In this document: positions 52,101 to 62,200 of the stretch, one piece after another | Position numbering within the stretch: position 1 is the first letter of the stretch | Layout of the letters: the number at the start of each line of letters is the position of its first letter | Origin: RHLJ01 sp048058975 | GTDB taxonomy: Bacteria > Bacteroidota > Rhodothermia > Balneolales > Balneolaceae | Assembly: GCA_048058975.1 (NCBI GenBank) | Contig: JBLLNP010000012.1 | Span: 1-64,000 of the forward strand | DNA: 64,000 bases | Reading direction: 5' to 3' | Notes under the pieces: model-generated | Told to the model about the DNA's origin: nothing | The model's database searches: none | What the model saw: the letters and a program-made list of their open reading frames with translations, nothing else | Made by a program: the position numbers and the translations under genes

Positions 52101-55100
52101 GGGAATATGTAAGTATTGATCTGGAACCAGGTAGAAATGAGATTGAGCTAGTAGAAGGAGATCCATTTGGTAATGTAAGAGCTTCAGAAAAGGTTACAAT
52201 TATAACTCCGGGCGAATTGAATCAGGTTGTTGTAACTGTTCCTCGAAATAATGTAGCGGCTGATGGTACTTCAACGGCATTGGTTTCAGTTAAATTGGTT
52301 GATAAAGATGGTATACTTATCGGTTCCAGAATGCCGGTAACTCTGGATGTTTCCATGGGAGTATGGAAAGTTGCAGATATGGATGCTCAGCAGCCCGGAA
52401 CCCAGGTATTTATTGAAGGAGGACAGGCTACTTTCGAGCTTCAGTCAACAATAGAGCCGGTGACTTCTAAAGTACGAGCTTCGGTTGGTGTAGTTCAGGG
52501 AGAAGCAAAAGTCGAATTCCTTCCAGATTTACGTCCACTTATCGCAGCAGGTATTATTGAAGGAACCATCCGTCTGAGAGAGCCACTCAATATTAATAGT
52601 GATGTAGATAATGATGGTTTTGAAAGAGAGTTGAAGCAACTTTCTTATGATATGAATGCTTTCACTGCAGATGGTCGCTTTGCCTTCTTCCTTAAAGGTA
52701 AGGTCTCTGGAAAAACATTATTAACCGCCGGATTCGATTCCGAGAAAGAAAAAGAAGAACGGTTATTCCGTGATATTCGTCCTGAAGAATTCTACCCGGT
52801 TTATGGGGAATCATCTATAAAAGGATTTGATGCACAGTCTTCAGGTAGACTATATCTTCGTTTAGATCGTGGTAAAACTTATGCCTTATATGGTGATTTT
52901 ATCACTCAGGAAAACCATCAGGATATCCAGTTAAGCGGATACAGTCGTTCACAGAATGGATTAAAAACCTACATTGAACAAGGAAGAGCTTCGCTGGAAG
53001 CATTTGGAGTAAGTTCAGTTTCGGCACGAAGAATAAGAGAATTAAGAGCACAAGGAATTTCAAGATATGAGCTACCCGATCGAGATCTGATAGACAACAG
53101 TGAGATTATTGAATTAATAACCTATGACCGGGAACAAACCGAAGTTATTTTGAGCATCGAACGCCTGGCGCGATTCAGTGACTATGTAATAGATCCTTTC
53201 TCTGGAGTAATCACATTCAAAAACCCGGTATTCGGTTTAGACAGTGACTTTAATCCGGTGTTTATTCGCGCAACTTATGAAGTAGAAAATGATTCTGAGC
53301 GCTATTTAATTGGTGGCGTTCGTGGAGAGGTAGAAGTTGTTGATGGTTTGACAGTAGGTGCGGGAGTTGTGCAGGATAACAATCCAACTGGTGAGTTCAC
53401 GATTGCAAGTACAAACTTGAATTTCGAGCTTGGTGAGTCTACCAAGATTATCGCGGAAGCCGCCCATACTATCGATGAAGTTGAAGGAACCGGAAATGCG
53501 GGAAGAGTAGAAGTACGGCATAAAGGAAAAGGCTATGAATTAAATGGTCAGGTTGGAAGATCAGATGAGAACTTTAGTAACCCGGGGGCTAGTTTAGGAC
53601 AGTCCAGAACAGAGGCACAGGCAAGAGGACGACTCAATCTTACTTCAAAAACCAATCTGAATGCTGAGTTCAGGCTTTCTCGTAATGATACTACCGGAGA
53701 CCAGACCTTGGGTACATTGGTAGGATTAAAGCATTCATTCCAATCCGGAATTAATGCCGAATTAGGGGTTCGTTATTCCGAGCAAACCAACAGTACTTCA
53801 GAAGATATTACCAATACCAATCTGAGAAGTAAGGTTACCACAAAGCTTCCATTTGTTAAAGGAGCTACTGCTTTTGGTGAATATGAGCAGGATCTTAATG
53901 CAGCTGATCGAAAGACTGTTGCTGTTGGGGGAGACTATAAAATCCAGAATATTGCCAGAGCGTATGCTAAACATGAATTTATCTCCAGTGCTGGTGGTAG
54001 ATATACGCTTCAAAGTAATGCTCAGCGTAATAATACGGTGTTCGGTATTGATGCTAATTACATGAAGAACGGCAAGGTGTTCAGTGAATACCGAATGAAT
54101 GATGCTTTGGACGGAAGAACAGGACAGGCTTCGCTGGGACTAAGAAACAGCTTCAGCCTGAGGGAAGGATTAGCTCTGAATGCCGGTTTCGAACGTATCT
54201 TTACAGTACAGGGACCGAGTACCAATGATGGAACAGCAATTTCAAGTTCTATTGAATATACAGGAAATGAGAACTGGAAAGGTTCAGCCAGGGTTGAAGC
54301 TCGATTCGGCGCGAATGCAAATACTTATTTAAACAGTCTTGGCTATGGATTAAAGATTAATACTGACTGGACATTCCTTGCCAGAAACATAATGGCTGTT
54401 AACACAAGCGATGGAATATCCGGCATTAGAAAACTTCAGGAACGTCTTCAGATCGGTGCGGCCTACAGAAGCACAACTACCAACAGGTTTGATGCTCTTT
54501 TCCGTTATGAATTCAAGTATGAAAAAGATCAAAATGTAGCTCCTGATTTCTTCAGAACAGCACATGTGGTTTCCAGCCATGCAAATTATCATCCTACTTC
54601 TGATTTAGTGCTATCAGGGCGTGTTGCGGCGAAATACTCGTTAGAAAGTGATGATCAACTTCGTTCGGAATCTTTCCTCGAACTTGTATCGGGTAGAGCA
54701 ATCTATGATATCAACGATAGATGGGATGCAGGTATTAATGCGAGTATTCTTGCCAACAGCGATTTCACAACCAAAGACTATGGTTTAGGGGTTGAAGTTG
54801 GATATTTAGTAGCAACAAACCTTCGTTTGGCAACCGGCTTCAACTTCTTTGGATATGAAGATGAAGATTTAGCTGCAAATAATTACACGCAGGCAGGTAC
54901 TTACCTCGGCTTCAGCTATAAGTTTGATGAGCAGGTATTCAAGAGTCTTGCACCTCAGCGTAGCAAAAACTTCATCGACGAAAACATGTACCTCACTTGT
55001 GTGCCTTGCGAAAAACCAATGGATATCAAAACCATGCCGGTTGATATGCCTGAGTACTCACTTGAGCCAGTTACTCTTGCAGCAGGAGATTTCGAATACG

Positions 55101-56284
55101 AACCACTTACTACCTATGTATTACTTCCTCGTCAAATCCACTTTGATAACGATAAGTCTTACATAAATCCTTCTACTGCTCAGATGTTAGATAAAGTTGC
55201 CAAATTCCTGATGAACGAAGATGACTACACAATCAATCTTTCCGGGTTTACCGATACAAAATCTTCTGTGGAATACAACCAGGCATTGTCTGACAGACGT
55301 TCAATGGCTGCACGTGCTTACTTAGTGGCAGCAGGTGTGGAAGATAGAAAACTGATTATAGATGGATATGGAGAGCTGCAATCGAAAGGAGAGAACATTG
55401 TAGAGATGGCGCTGGAGCGTAAAGTTCAGCTCGATCTTAATGAACTAAACAGCAAGGTTACCTTTGTTGATCAGGTTGAAGATTTACAGATTCAGCAAAA
55501 AGCAGCAAGAATCGGAGCTTGGGATTACATCTTCAAATCAGAGCACAATGCAGTGCCAACGAACATGAATCTTGCTTCAGGTACTACAAGCCTGAGTTAC
55601 CTGAATAAATATATTCTACAGAGAATTGCTATGACGATGAAGCAATATCCGTCTGTTGTAGTAACTATTGGCCTTCCAAACGATGCTCGTTTTAATACGC
55701 TTCAAAGTGTAATTCTGGATGAATTAAGTAATCACGGAGCAGACATCATGCGCTTCATGTTTACTCGTGGTGCTTCAGGAGATGCTACTACAGTTAGATT
55801 CGATTACAGAAACGCGGAAAATCTGACTTTCATCGATCAGCGTGATGATGTGAAGTTTGCCAATAACAAGGAAGTACCAGCGCTGCTCGAAAGTTTACTC
55901 GAAGTATTAAACTCACGTGAAGATTATGCTTTAATTAACGATCTATCTCAAAGTTATGTAGTACCAGATCGTGTAAACTTTACTCCCGGAAAGGCACAAC
56001 TTGATAATGAAACTCAGGCTGTTCTCTCAAGAATTGGTTCATACCTGAGAAACAATCCATCAGTTTATCTGGAACTGATTGGAGACGGAAGTGCCATCGA
56101 AGCACGCAGAATGAAAGCTATGCTTGATTACCTGGTTGATTGGGGCATTCAACCAAACCGAATCACTACAAGCAGAAGCACTATTAATACTGAAGGAAAA
56201 TCAATCCGCATCGAATACAGAAACGCGGACTCCATCAACTTGAGAAACATTGAGTTTCTGAACAGAGAAAGGGGGCAAAACTGA
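49109..56284 (+). CDS. Giant DUF11 / SdrD-B / Ig-like protein fused to outer-membrane barrel and OmpA-like modules
   Basis: The GTG-started 2391-residue protein has a signal peptide (about 1-24). DUF11-like sandwiches cover about 28-350 and 610-740. A carboxypeptidase-regulatory-like module lies at about 480-600 and an SdrD-B-like one at about 746-840 (IIGKVFLDCDENNMQNGAEL). An Ig/invasin-like module (VTVPRNNVAADGTSTALVSV) is near 1035-1140. About 1170-1960 alternates short amphipathic strands with many Tyr, Phe, Arg and Asn, as in an outer-membrane barrel. A canonical OmpA domain follows (about 2004-2110, QIHFDNDKSYI and SGFTDTKSSVEYNQALSDRRS), then two diverged OmpA-like modules (about 2125-2270 and 2284-2385). 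It likely spans from peptidoglycan to the cell surface. Its stop overlaps the next ATG. Confidence 0.85.
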   Translation: MNKFFPHIILLILATFGGVGRVYAQDTPPPGEQIINQVSGTYIENGGLAVDIFSNEVKVVVEGVTEFNFWPNNSITEFRGRSVQFSHFLRNTGNATTTIDIKGYNTTGDDFDMQDLTWTSSGLTKSNAAIANTDTIKTSVVLEPNQEFEVTYIGWISDLEERKRLSSIMVFEATARETGFTAINADTISIQLGAIVDIEKQQIGVTEDLKQGDSFTYSIQGENTGDLTALPRQITVDGNPAEKVILTDSIPVNLTFVAFNQLDKGTPYYHVNDGGVLEFSTTPPEDLSLVDIIGVGFDSLNIGETFDASFDVRVNDNATGKIDNIAEVSYVDPEGAVTTAAASNLVTTTLPDVAAAIDYFTSEDFEEETGTSTIGEPLHIQASASACNEQRNRIEEVLIEITSTLTGDMETFTGVETGPNTGVFRIQEQVPTRNGFEFPVVVDNKILETAEDDIIVAQLECNGLIGGGGTSTSVEAEVLVDPFGIVFDSETNQVIAGAEVRIFDVTGANNGGNPGGLAIVYTANGREETNNISTSGSAGKYKFPFLRPGTYRLEVIPPRGYTFSSVVPVDSLPEERVVDSQASYGLDFDITGQATGLDFDIPLDPQALGVLLAEKTVDRSVAEIGDFVNYTITLKSQAVNTVENLTVFDRLPFGFEYQPGSAKLDGVAIEDSASGIGPDLEFEIGDIDPGQTLVLTYRVYLGPGSERSDGINVAFIQSDELVVKTSNEAKVKIEVRGGVFNDEALIIGKVFLDCDENNMQNGAELGIPGVRLYLENGNYVITDSNGMYSFYAIKPNKHVLKLDNYSLPAGTKMKVLDNRHAFDPSSRFVDVKKGEMHRADFAVCECNPGIINEIKERADLINGVVKDNLSSSLKQSFSLNDRIGGSGNSSIASGTVGNVKAPVIAPSSPGKVIEEAATTEIVEDSIQSLSIEEMILDTDAELAFLNIADGDTIRSEKVTIWAKGKQGALFDLFVNGEVIGAHRIGQRSVLASKGIQVWEYVSIDLEPGRNEIELVEGDPFGNVRASEKVTIITPGELNQVVVTVPRNNVAADGTSTALVSVKLVDKDGILIGSRMPVTLDVSMGVWKVADMDAQQPGTQVFIEGGQATFELQSTIEPVTSKVRASVGVVQGEAKVEFLPDLRPLIAAGIIEGTIRLREPLNINSDVDNDGFERELKQLSYDMNAFTADGRFAFFLKGKVSGKTLLTAGFDSEKEKEERLFRDIRPEEFYPVYGESSIKGFDAQSSGRLYLRLDRGKTYALYGDFITQENHQDIQLSGYSRSQNGLKTYIEQGRASLEAFGVSSVSARRIRELRAQGISRYELPDRDLIDNSEIIELITYDREQTEVILSIERLARFSDYVIDPFSGVITFKNPVFGLDSDFNPVFIRATYEVENDSERYLIGGVRGEVEVVDGLTVGAGVVQDNNPTGEFTIASTNLNFELGESTKIIAEAAHTIDEVEGTGNAGRVEVRHKGKGYELNGQVGRSDENFSNPGASLGQSRTEAQARGRLNLTSKTNLNAEFRLSRNDTTGDQTLGTLVGLKHSFQSGINAELGVRYSEQTNSTSEDITNTNLRSKVTTKLPFVKGATAFGEYEQDLNAADRKTVAVGGDYKIQNIARAYAKHEFISSAGGRYTLQSNAQRNNTVFGIDANYMKNGKVFSEYRMNDALDGRTGQASLGLRNSFSLREGLALNAGFERIFTVQGPSTNDGTAISSSIEYTGNENWKGSARVEARFGANANTYLNSLGYGLKINTDWTFLARNIMAVNTSDGISGIRKLQERLQIGAAYRSTTTNRFDALFRYEFKYEKDQNVAPDFFRTAHVVSSHANYHPTSDLVLSGRVAAKYSLESDDQLRSESFLELVSGRAIYDINDRWDAGINASILANSDFTTKDYGLGVEVGYLVATNLRLATGFNFFGYEDEDLAANNYTQAGTYLGFSYKFDEQVFKSLAPQRSKNFIDENMYLTCVPCEKPMDIKTMPVDMPEYSLEPVTLAAGDFEYEPLTTYVLLPRQIHFDNDKSYINPSTAQMLDKVAKFLMNEDDYTINLSGFTDTKSSVEYNQALSDRRSMAARAYLVAAGVEDRKLIIDGYGELQSKGENIVEMALERKVQLDLNELNSKVTFVDQVEDLQIQQKAARIGAWDYIFKSEHNAVPTNMNLASGTTSLSYLNKYILQRIAMTMKQYPSVVVTIGLPNDARFNTLQSVILDELSNHGADIMRFMFTRGASGDATTVRFDYRNAENLTFIDQRDDVKFANNKEVPALLESLLEVLNSREDYALINDLSQSYVVPDRVNFTPGKAQLDNETQAVLSRIGSYLRNNPSVYLELIGDGSAIEARRMKAMLDYLVDWGIQPNRITTSRSTINTEGKSIRIEYRNADSINLRNIEFLNRERGQN

Positions 56285-59200
56285 TGGGAAAGGGTAAAAG
56301 AAAATTACTGGGTAACACAATGAACATGGCAACAATCATGAAAAAGCTTGTCTTCCTGTTTATGATTTCTCTTATGATGGGAAAAGCAGAGAATGTTTTG
56401 GGGCAAGTCGTAGTAAATGAAACCACCTTAATCTCCGGGACTTATACCGTTCCTGAAGATGGCCAGGTAACGATTACCATTGTAGGAGCTGATGGTGGTG
56501 ATGGAACCACTACCGCAGGGGGGCAAGGAGCTACCGCTATCGCGACTTTTAATGTAAACGCTGGCGATGTAATTAGGTATGTAGTAGGTGAATCTGGTGT
56601 GAGCAGTAGTACGGGATCAAGTGCCGGTGGTGGAGGCAGTACCGGAGTATATATTAATAGTACATTGGTGATGGTGGCCGGGGCCGGAGCCGGAGGTGAT
56701 AATTCAACCGGGGCAATTGGTTTGGGTGGAAATACAGGAACGGATGGTGATGCAGGAACAGGAACAGGTCCGGGTGCAGGTGGTACCGGTGGGAATGGCG
56801 GAGGAACTACTACAAATACAGCAGCTGCAGGAGGTGGCGGAGGTATTTTAACAGCCGGCGGTTCCAGCGATGCCGGTGGCGGAGCTGCTGCTGATGCTAC
56901 GATTACCAACCTTAGTGTTCTTTTAGATATCGCAAGTGGAGGAACAGGCAATGGTACAGGAACGGCTGGTGGAGGTGGTTTTACCGGCGGTGGTGGAGCT
57001 GATGCTAACTATTCCGGTGGGGGTGGTGGTTATTCTGGTGGTGGTGGTGCAGGTGCGAATGGGTCTGCCGGAGGTGGTGGTTCCTATATCGACGCTTCTG
57101 CGATCTCTCCTGTTCTTACTGCTGGAGGAGATGGAACCGGAACTGAATCAGACGGCTCTATCTCAATCACTTATTTTGACCAAACGGCACCAACTGCTCC
57201 ACAAAATGTGGCAGCAACAGAGATTTCAAATACACAGATTAACATCACATTTGATGATGTGGATGAAAGTGGAAGTGGAGTAGCAAGTTATTCTGTAAAA
57301 CGATCTACTGTTCAGGGTGGGCCTTACACTCAAATTGGAACAGTAACAGACAATGAAAGTGCCAGTTATACCTATTCTGATAACACTGTATCAGAGGGGA
57401 ATACCTATTACTATGTAGTAACTGCGATTGATGGCAATTCCAACGAAAGTGCCAACTCTGCGGAAGTATCCGAAACCATACTTTCAGTAATCCCAACCCC
57501 GCCAAGTAATGTAGTTGCAACTGCTATTGCTGGTGGAAATATTGAAATAACTTTTGAGGACGTAAACTCTCCGGTAGGGATAGACGGCTACACCATCAAA
57601 AGATCAACTGCAGAAGGCGGACCTTATACACAGGTTGGTACGGTAACAGATAACGAAAGTGCTACTTATACTTTTACCGATAACACTGTCTCAAATGGAA
57701 CCACATACTATTATGTAATTTCATCCACAGATGATAATTCCGTAGAAAGTGTGGACTCGGATGAGGTTTCTGCTACATCAGACAACGTAAACCCTGTTCT
57801 TCAGGCTGCTTCTGTTAATGGAGAGTATCTAACGTTGGATTATAATGAAGCAATGGATTTAGGTTCTGTTCCGGCTTCTGGAGATTTTGTTGTTCGGGTA
57901 AATGGAATTCCCAGAACGGTAACTAACGTAGCTATTAATGGCCCAAGGATTATCCTTACCCTCGATCCTGAAGTTTTAAGTGCAGATAATGTTGAGATTG
58001 ACTACTCCTATGGCACAAACCGAATTCAGGATGCAGCCGGGAATGACGCTCCTGTATTTACAAACCAAAGTGTTACTAATTACACCTATAACCCGACCAG
58101 CTATGGCCCATCGCCATGTCCGATTGTAAATGGTCAGGATGCAGCCTGGGCATGTTTCTCAGGTACTTATGGCGGTACTTCGATGACGGCAGCTGTTGGC
58201 GGACTTGAGATCGCTACCGTTTCTGCAGTAGGTACAAACACTACATTTGCACCAAACGCACTACAGCAATGGGCGAGTGGTGCTTTCTCCGGCGATCAGT
58301 TTAATGGACCACAGGTAAACCCGAACGGTGCAAGTGGAGATGCGACTTCCTTAGATATCAATATTCCATCGTTTATTCCATCCGATGCACTCATTCTTTC
58401 ATTAAATAGGTTACGCCCTAATGCAGGTAGTACTTCCTATACCCTCGAAGCTTTTGATGGTACGAATACTAAAGTAACCGTAAACGATTGGATTACAGGA
58501 CAGGGAACAGATGGTGGAGTATGTTCTAACAGCGTAATTCTGAATTATACCAACGGTAATACAACGATTGAGTTTCAGCCATCAGTTTCGGGGAATCCTT
58601 CCTGTGCATCTTCTTCAACACCGGTTTGGTTCAGAATTACAGATTCCAATGTAGAGCGAATTGAAATCAGAAAAGTAGCTTCACAGGCAGATAACATTCA
58701 CATTGGTATGGCTGTTGTCGCTGATTTTGGTGATGCTCCTTCTACATTTGGAACAAACTACAGTGGTTCAGGTAATCCTCCGGCGTTTCACTTGCTAAAT
58801 AATGGAAGTCCAAACACGGTATATCTAGGAGCCGGAGTGGATGGAGATGGAAACGGGGCTTCTGGTTCTGCATCAAATGGTGACGACACAGAATCTTCAG
58901 GCATAGGAAATGGAGATGATGAAGATGGTATTTCTCAACTAACCGACTTTAATACCGCACAGACCAGCTACAAAACCACTTTAGTTTGTACGGATGGTGG
59001 CAATGTAGGGGGTTGGATTGACTTCGATCTTTCCAATACATTTGATCCGAATGAATTCACATCAGCGGTTTGTGCTTCTGGTAGCGCATCTCTCACCTGG
59101 ACAGGGTTAAGCGGATTGGTCACGGGAACAACGTATGCGAGGTTCAGAATTGCCAGTTCACTAAGTGAAGTAATTAATCCAACGGGATATGCTTTGGATG

Positions 59201-62200
59201 GAGAAGTAGAAGACTATCAGGTAACTATTATCGATCCACCTACACCCGATCTTGAAATTACAAAAACCGTTGATACTCCAAATGCTGTTGAAGGCGATCA
59301 GGTCACATTTACGCTTACTGTAACAAACCCAGGGGCATTCATTGCTTCAGGAATTAAGGTGACAGATCAATTGCCAACAGGCCTGACCTTTGTTTCTTCA
59401 ACTGCAAGCCAGGGTACATACAATTCATTCAGTGGAATCTGGAATATTGGAACTATTGATGACGGAGACACAACCAGTGTTACTTTGAATATAACCGCTT
59501 CAATCGATGCAGGTACGCTCGGAAATACAATTCTTAATACAGCGAGTATTACTTCATTAAATGAAACGGACCCTGAACTTGGAAATAACTCTGCTTCAGC
59601 AGGTGTAACGATAGTTCCTGAATCTGCAGATATTGGACTGGCCATTTCTGTAGATGATAACACCGCTCTGGAAGGTCAACTTCTTGTATTCACATTAACT
59701 GCAACTAATAATGGGCCAAAAACGGCTACCGGTCTGACAGTTATTGATCAGATTCCATCCGGGTTAACGTACGTGAGTTCCTCAGCAACACAAGGTTCGT
59801 ATTCAAATAGCACAGGGATTTGGAATATTGGTGCATTAAATAATGGTCAATCAACAACGCTCACAATTACTGTAAGTGTAAATGCTGGAACGGAAGGTAA
59901 CCAGATAACAAATTCTGCGGATGTAAATACATCAAACCAAACTGATCCGGTTACGGGCAATAACACTGTTTCACAACTAATAGATGTTGTTACTCCGGGC
60001 TTTCCTACAAGTTGTTCAGAAGTACCAACGCTCTCATTTACGGGATTTACCTTACAAAGTGGAACCGCCGGGCAGGTTGGGGCCGTGTATCGATTCAACT
60101 CGGTTACAACAGGTGTGTATGCTGAATTCGAAATCATTACTGTAAATAACGCAATTCTTGTAAACTTTGATCAGATAGCTTCCGGTGGTGTTGATGGTTG
60201 GTTTCAGCCTCAGATTGAAGCAGACAATAAAACACTCAGCCAGGGCTATATCGATTTTGAGATTTCGTTTTATGATTCAGCTACCGGAAACCCAAGGTAT
60301 TTAACTTTTGCAGCTTCTGCTGTTGATGTGGATGGCGATCCAAATGGGGCTCGAGAATTTGCAGGCTTCCAACGCCTCACGTCATTTACTATAGAAACAA
60401 ATACCGATCTTATTCAAAATACCGAGGGGATTTTCACCACTTTTGAGTCAGCTCAACCCGTTGTAGTTAATGGCATCGATCCTCAGAATACAAACAATCT
60501 CGCTTATACTACTTATACAAACGAACCGAAATTCAGATTACGAGCGGGTATTAAAGATCCAACAGCAACCGGGTTCCTTCAAAGATTATTCGCTTTCAAT
60601 TTTGAGCCTTGTGTAATTAATAACTTTACTAATCCAACCTCATCCGATATTGTAGATATTTCTGTTACCAAATCGGTGAATTTTGTAACTCCTGCAGTTG
60701 GTGATACCGTTACTTATACCATAGTAGCAAAAAATGAACAAGGTAATTCTGTTGGTAATATTGAAATAACGGATCAGATTCCTGCTGGTTTAACATTAGA
60801 TAATGCATCTGTTTCAGCAACTATTGGTAGCTATAATACTTCAACTGGGGTTTGGAATCTTGGAACACTTTCGGGACAACAATCTGCTACTCTTACACTT
60901 AAAGCTATAGTTAATTCCGGACAAGAAGGGAATACAATAACCAATACAGCTTCACTTACTAATAATACCGGTACAGATGGTAATCAGGCCAACAATTCGG
61001 GTAGTGCAAATATTATTGTATTTGATCCGGGATCAGGATTAACCTGTAACGAACCTCCGTTATTCTCTTTTACAAATCCATCCCTTGAGCAAGGCGTCCC
61101 GCTACAAGTTAATGCCATTTATAGATTCTCAAACGTAAGTTCCGGGGTTGATGCACTTGTACAAGTAATAGCGATCAATAATGCGACCCTTGATAATATT
61201 GATAATGATGGAATCGCAAATTCTCCTGCCAACTTCAGTCCTTTCTTTACCGCTAATGCAGGTGGAGGCTACATCGATTATAAAATCACGCTTGTCCAAA
61301 CAGGAACCTTAGTTCCGGTTAAAAGAGACTTCGCGCTAACCGGCTTGGACATAGATGGAAGTGACCAGGGAGGAGGACAAACTATTCGTGATTATTTAGG
61401 ATTCTCACAGAACCAGTCTAATACTGTCGAATTTGCAACAAATCTGGGAGTTTCAACCGCAGGGGCATTTCAGTTGTTTGAGTCTAATGTTACAACCGAT
61501 GGCAATGGAACCTTTGATACCGACCACATGGCGTACATTGTGTATAACTATACTTCTACTTTTGATTTAAGAACCGGATCCTATACTACGGGCGGATATT
61601 CAGATGACCGTTTGGTAGATATTGACTTTACACAATGCAGGAATCAGGATTTCACTAATCCGGTACTTACCACCAGAGATGCCAATATTGCTATTACCAA
61701 AACCGCAGATCAAACTAATCCACTTGCTAACGAAACCGTAAACTTTACGCTTACTGTAACAAACAATGGCCCTGAAAATGCAACAGAGCTGGATGTTAAT
61801 GAAACACTACCGGCAGGTTTAACATTGGTACAGGCTACTCCAAGTCAAGGTACATACAATCAGATAACTAAAATCTGGGCGGTTGGTTCACTCAACAATG
61901 GTAGTTCAGCAACACTTACGTTAGAGACGACGGTAAACTCCGGAATCACCCAGGATTCTCTTATCAACAAAGCCTTTATCCAGGGATTGAATCAAAATGA
62001 TCCTGTGGTTGCCAATGATACCGCGGCAGTTACTATATATATAAGCATACCGATCAGTGGAACGGTATTTGAAGACAAAACCGGAAACGGTTTCAGCGAT
62101 GACGCGAATTTTGGGGATGCGAGCGGAGATCAACAAGCACTTGAAAATGTGGAAGTACATCTTTTTAAAGATGGAGGCGATGGAGTGCCTGATGGAAACG

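Noticed and set aside
56442..56951. Proline-rich minus-strand frame of 169 residues
   Set aside because: It is the antisense of the glycine-rich head of the giant surface protein; GGN codons read backwards as proline.
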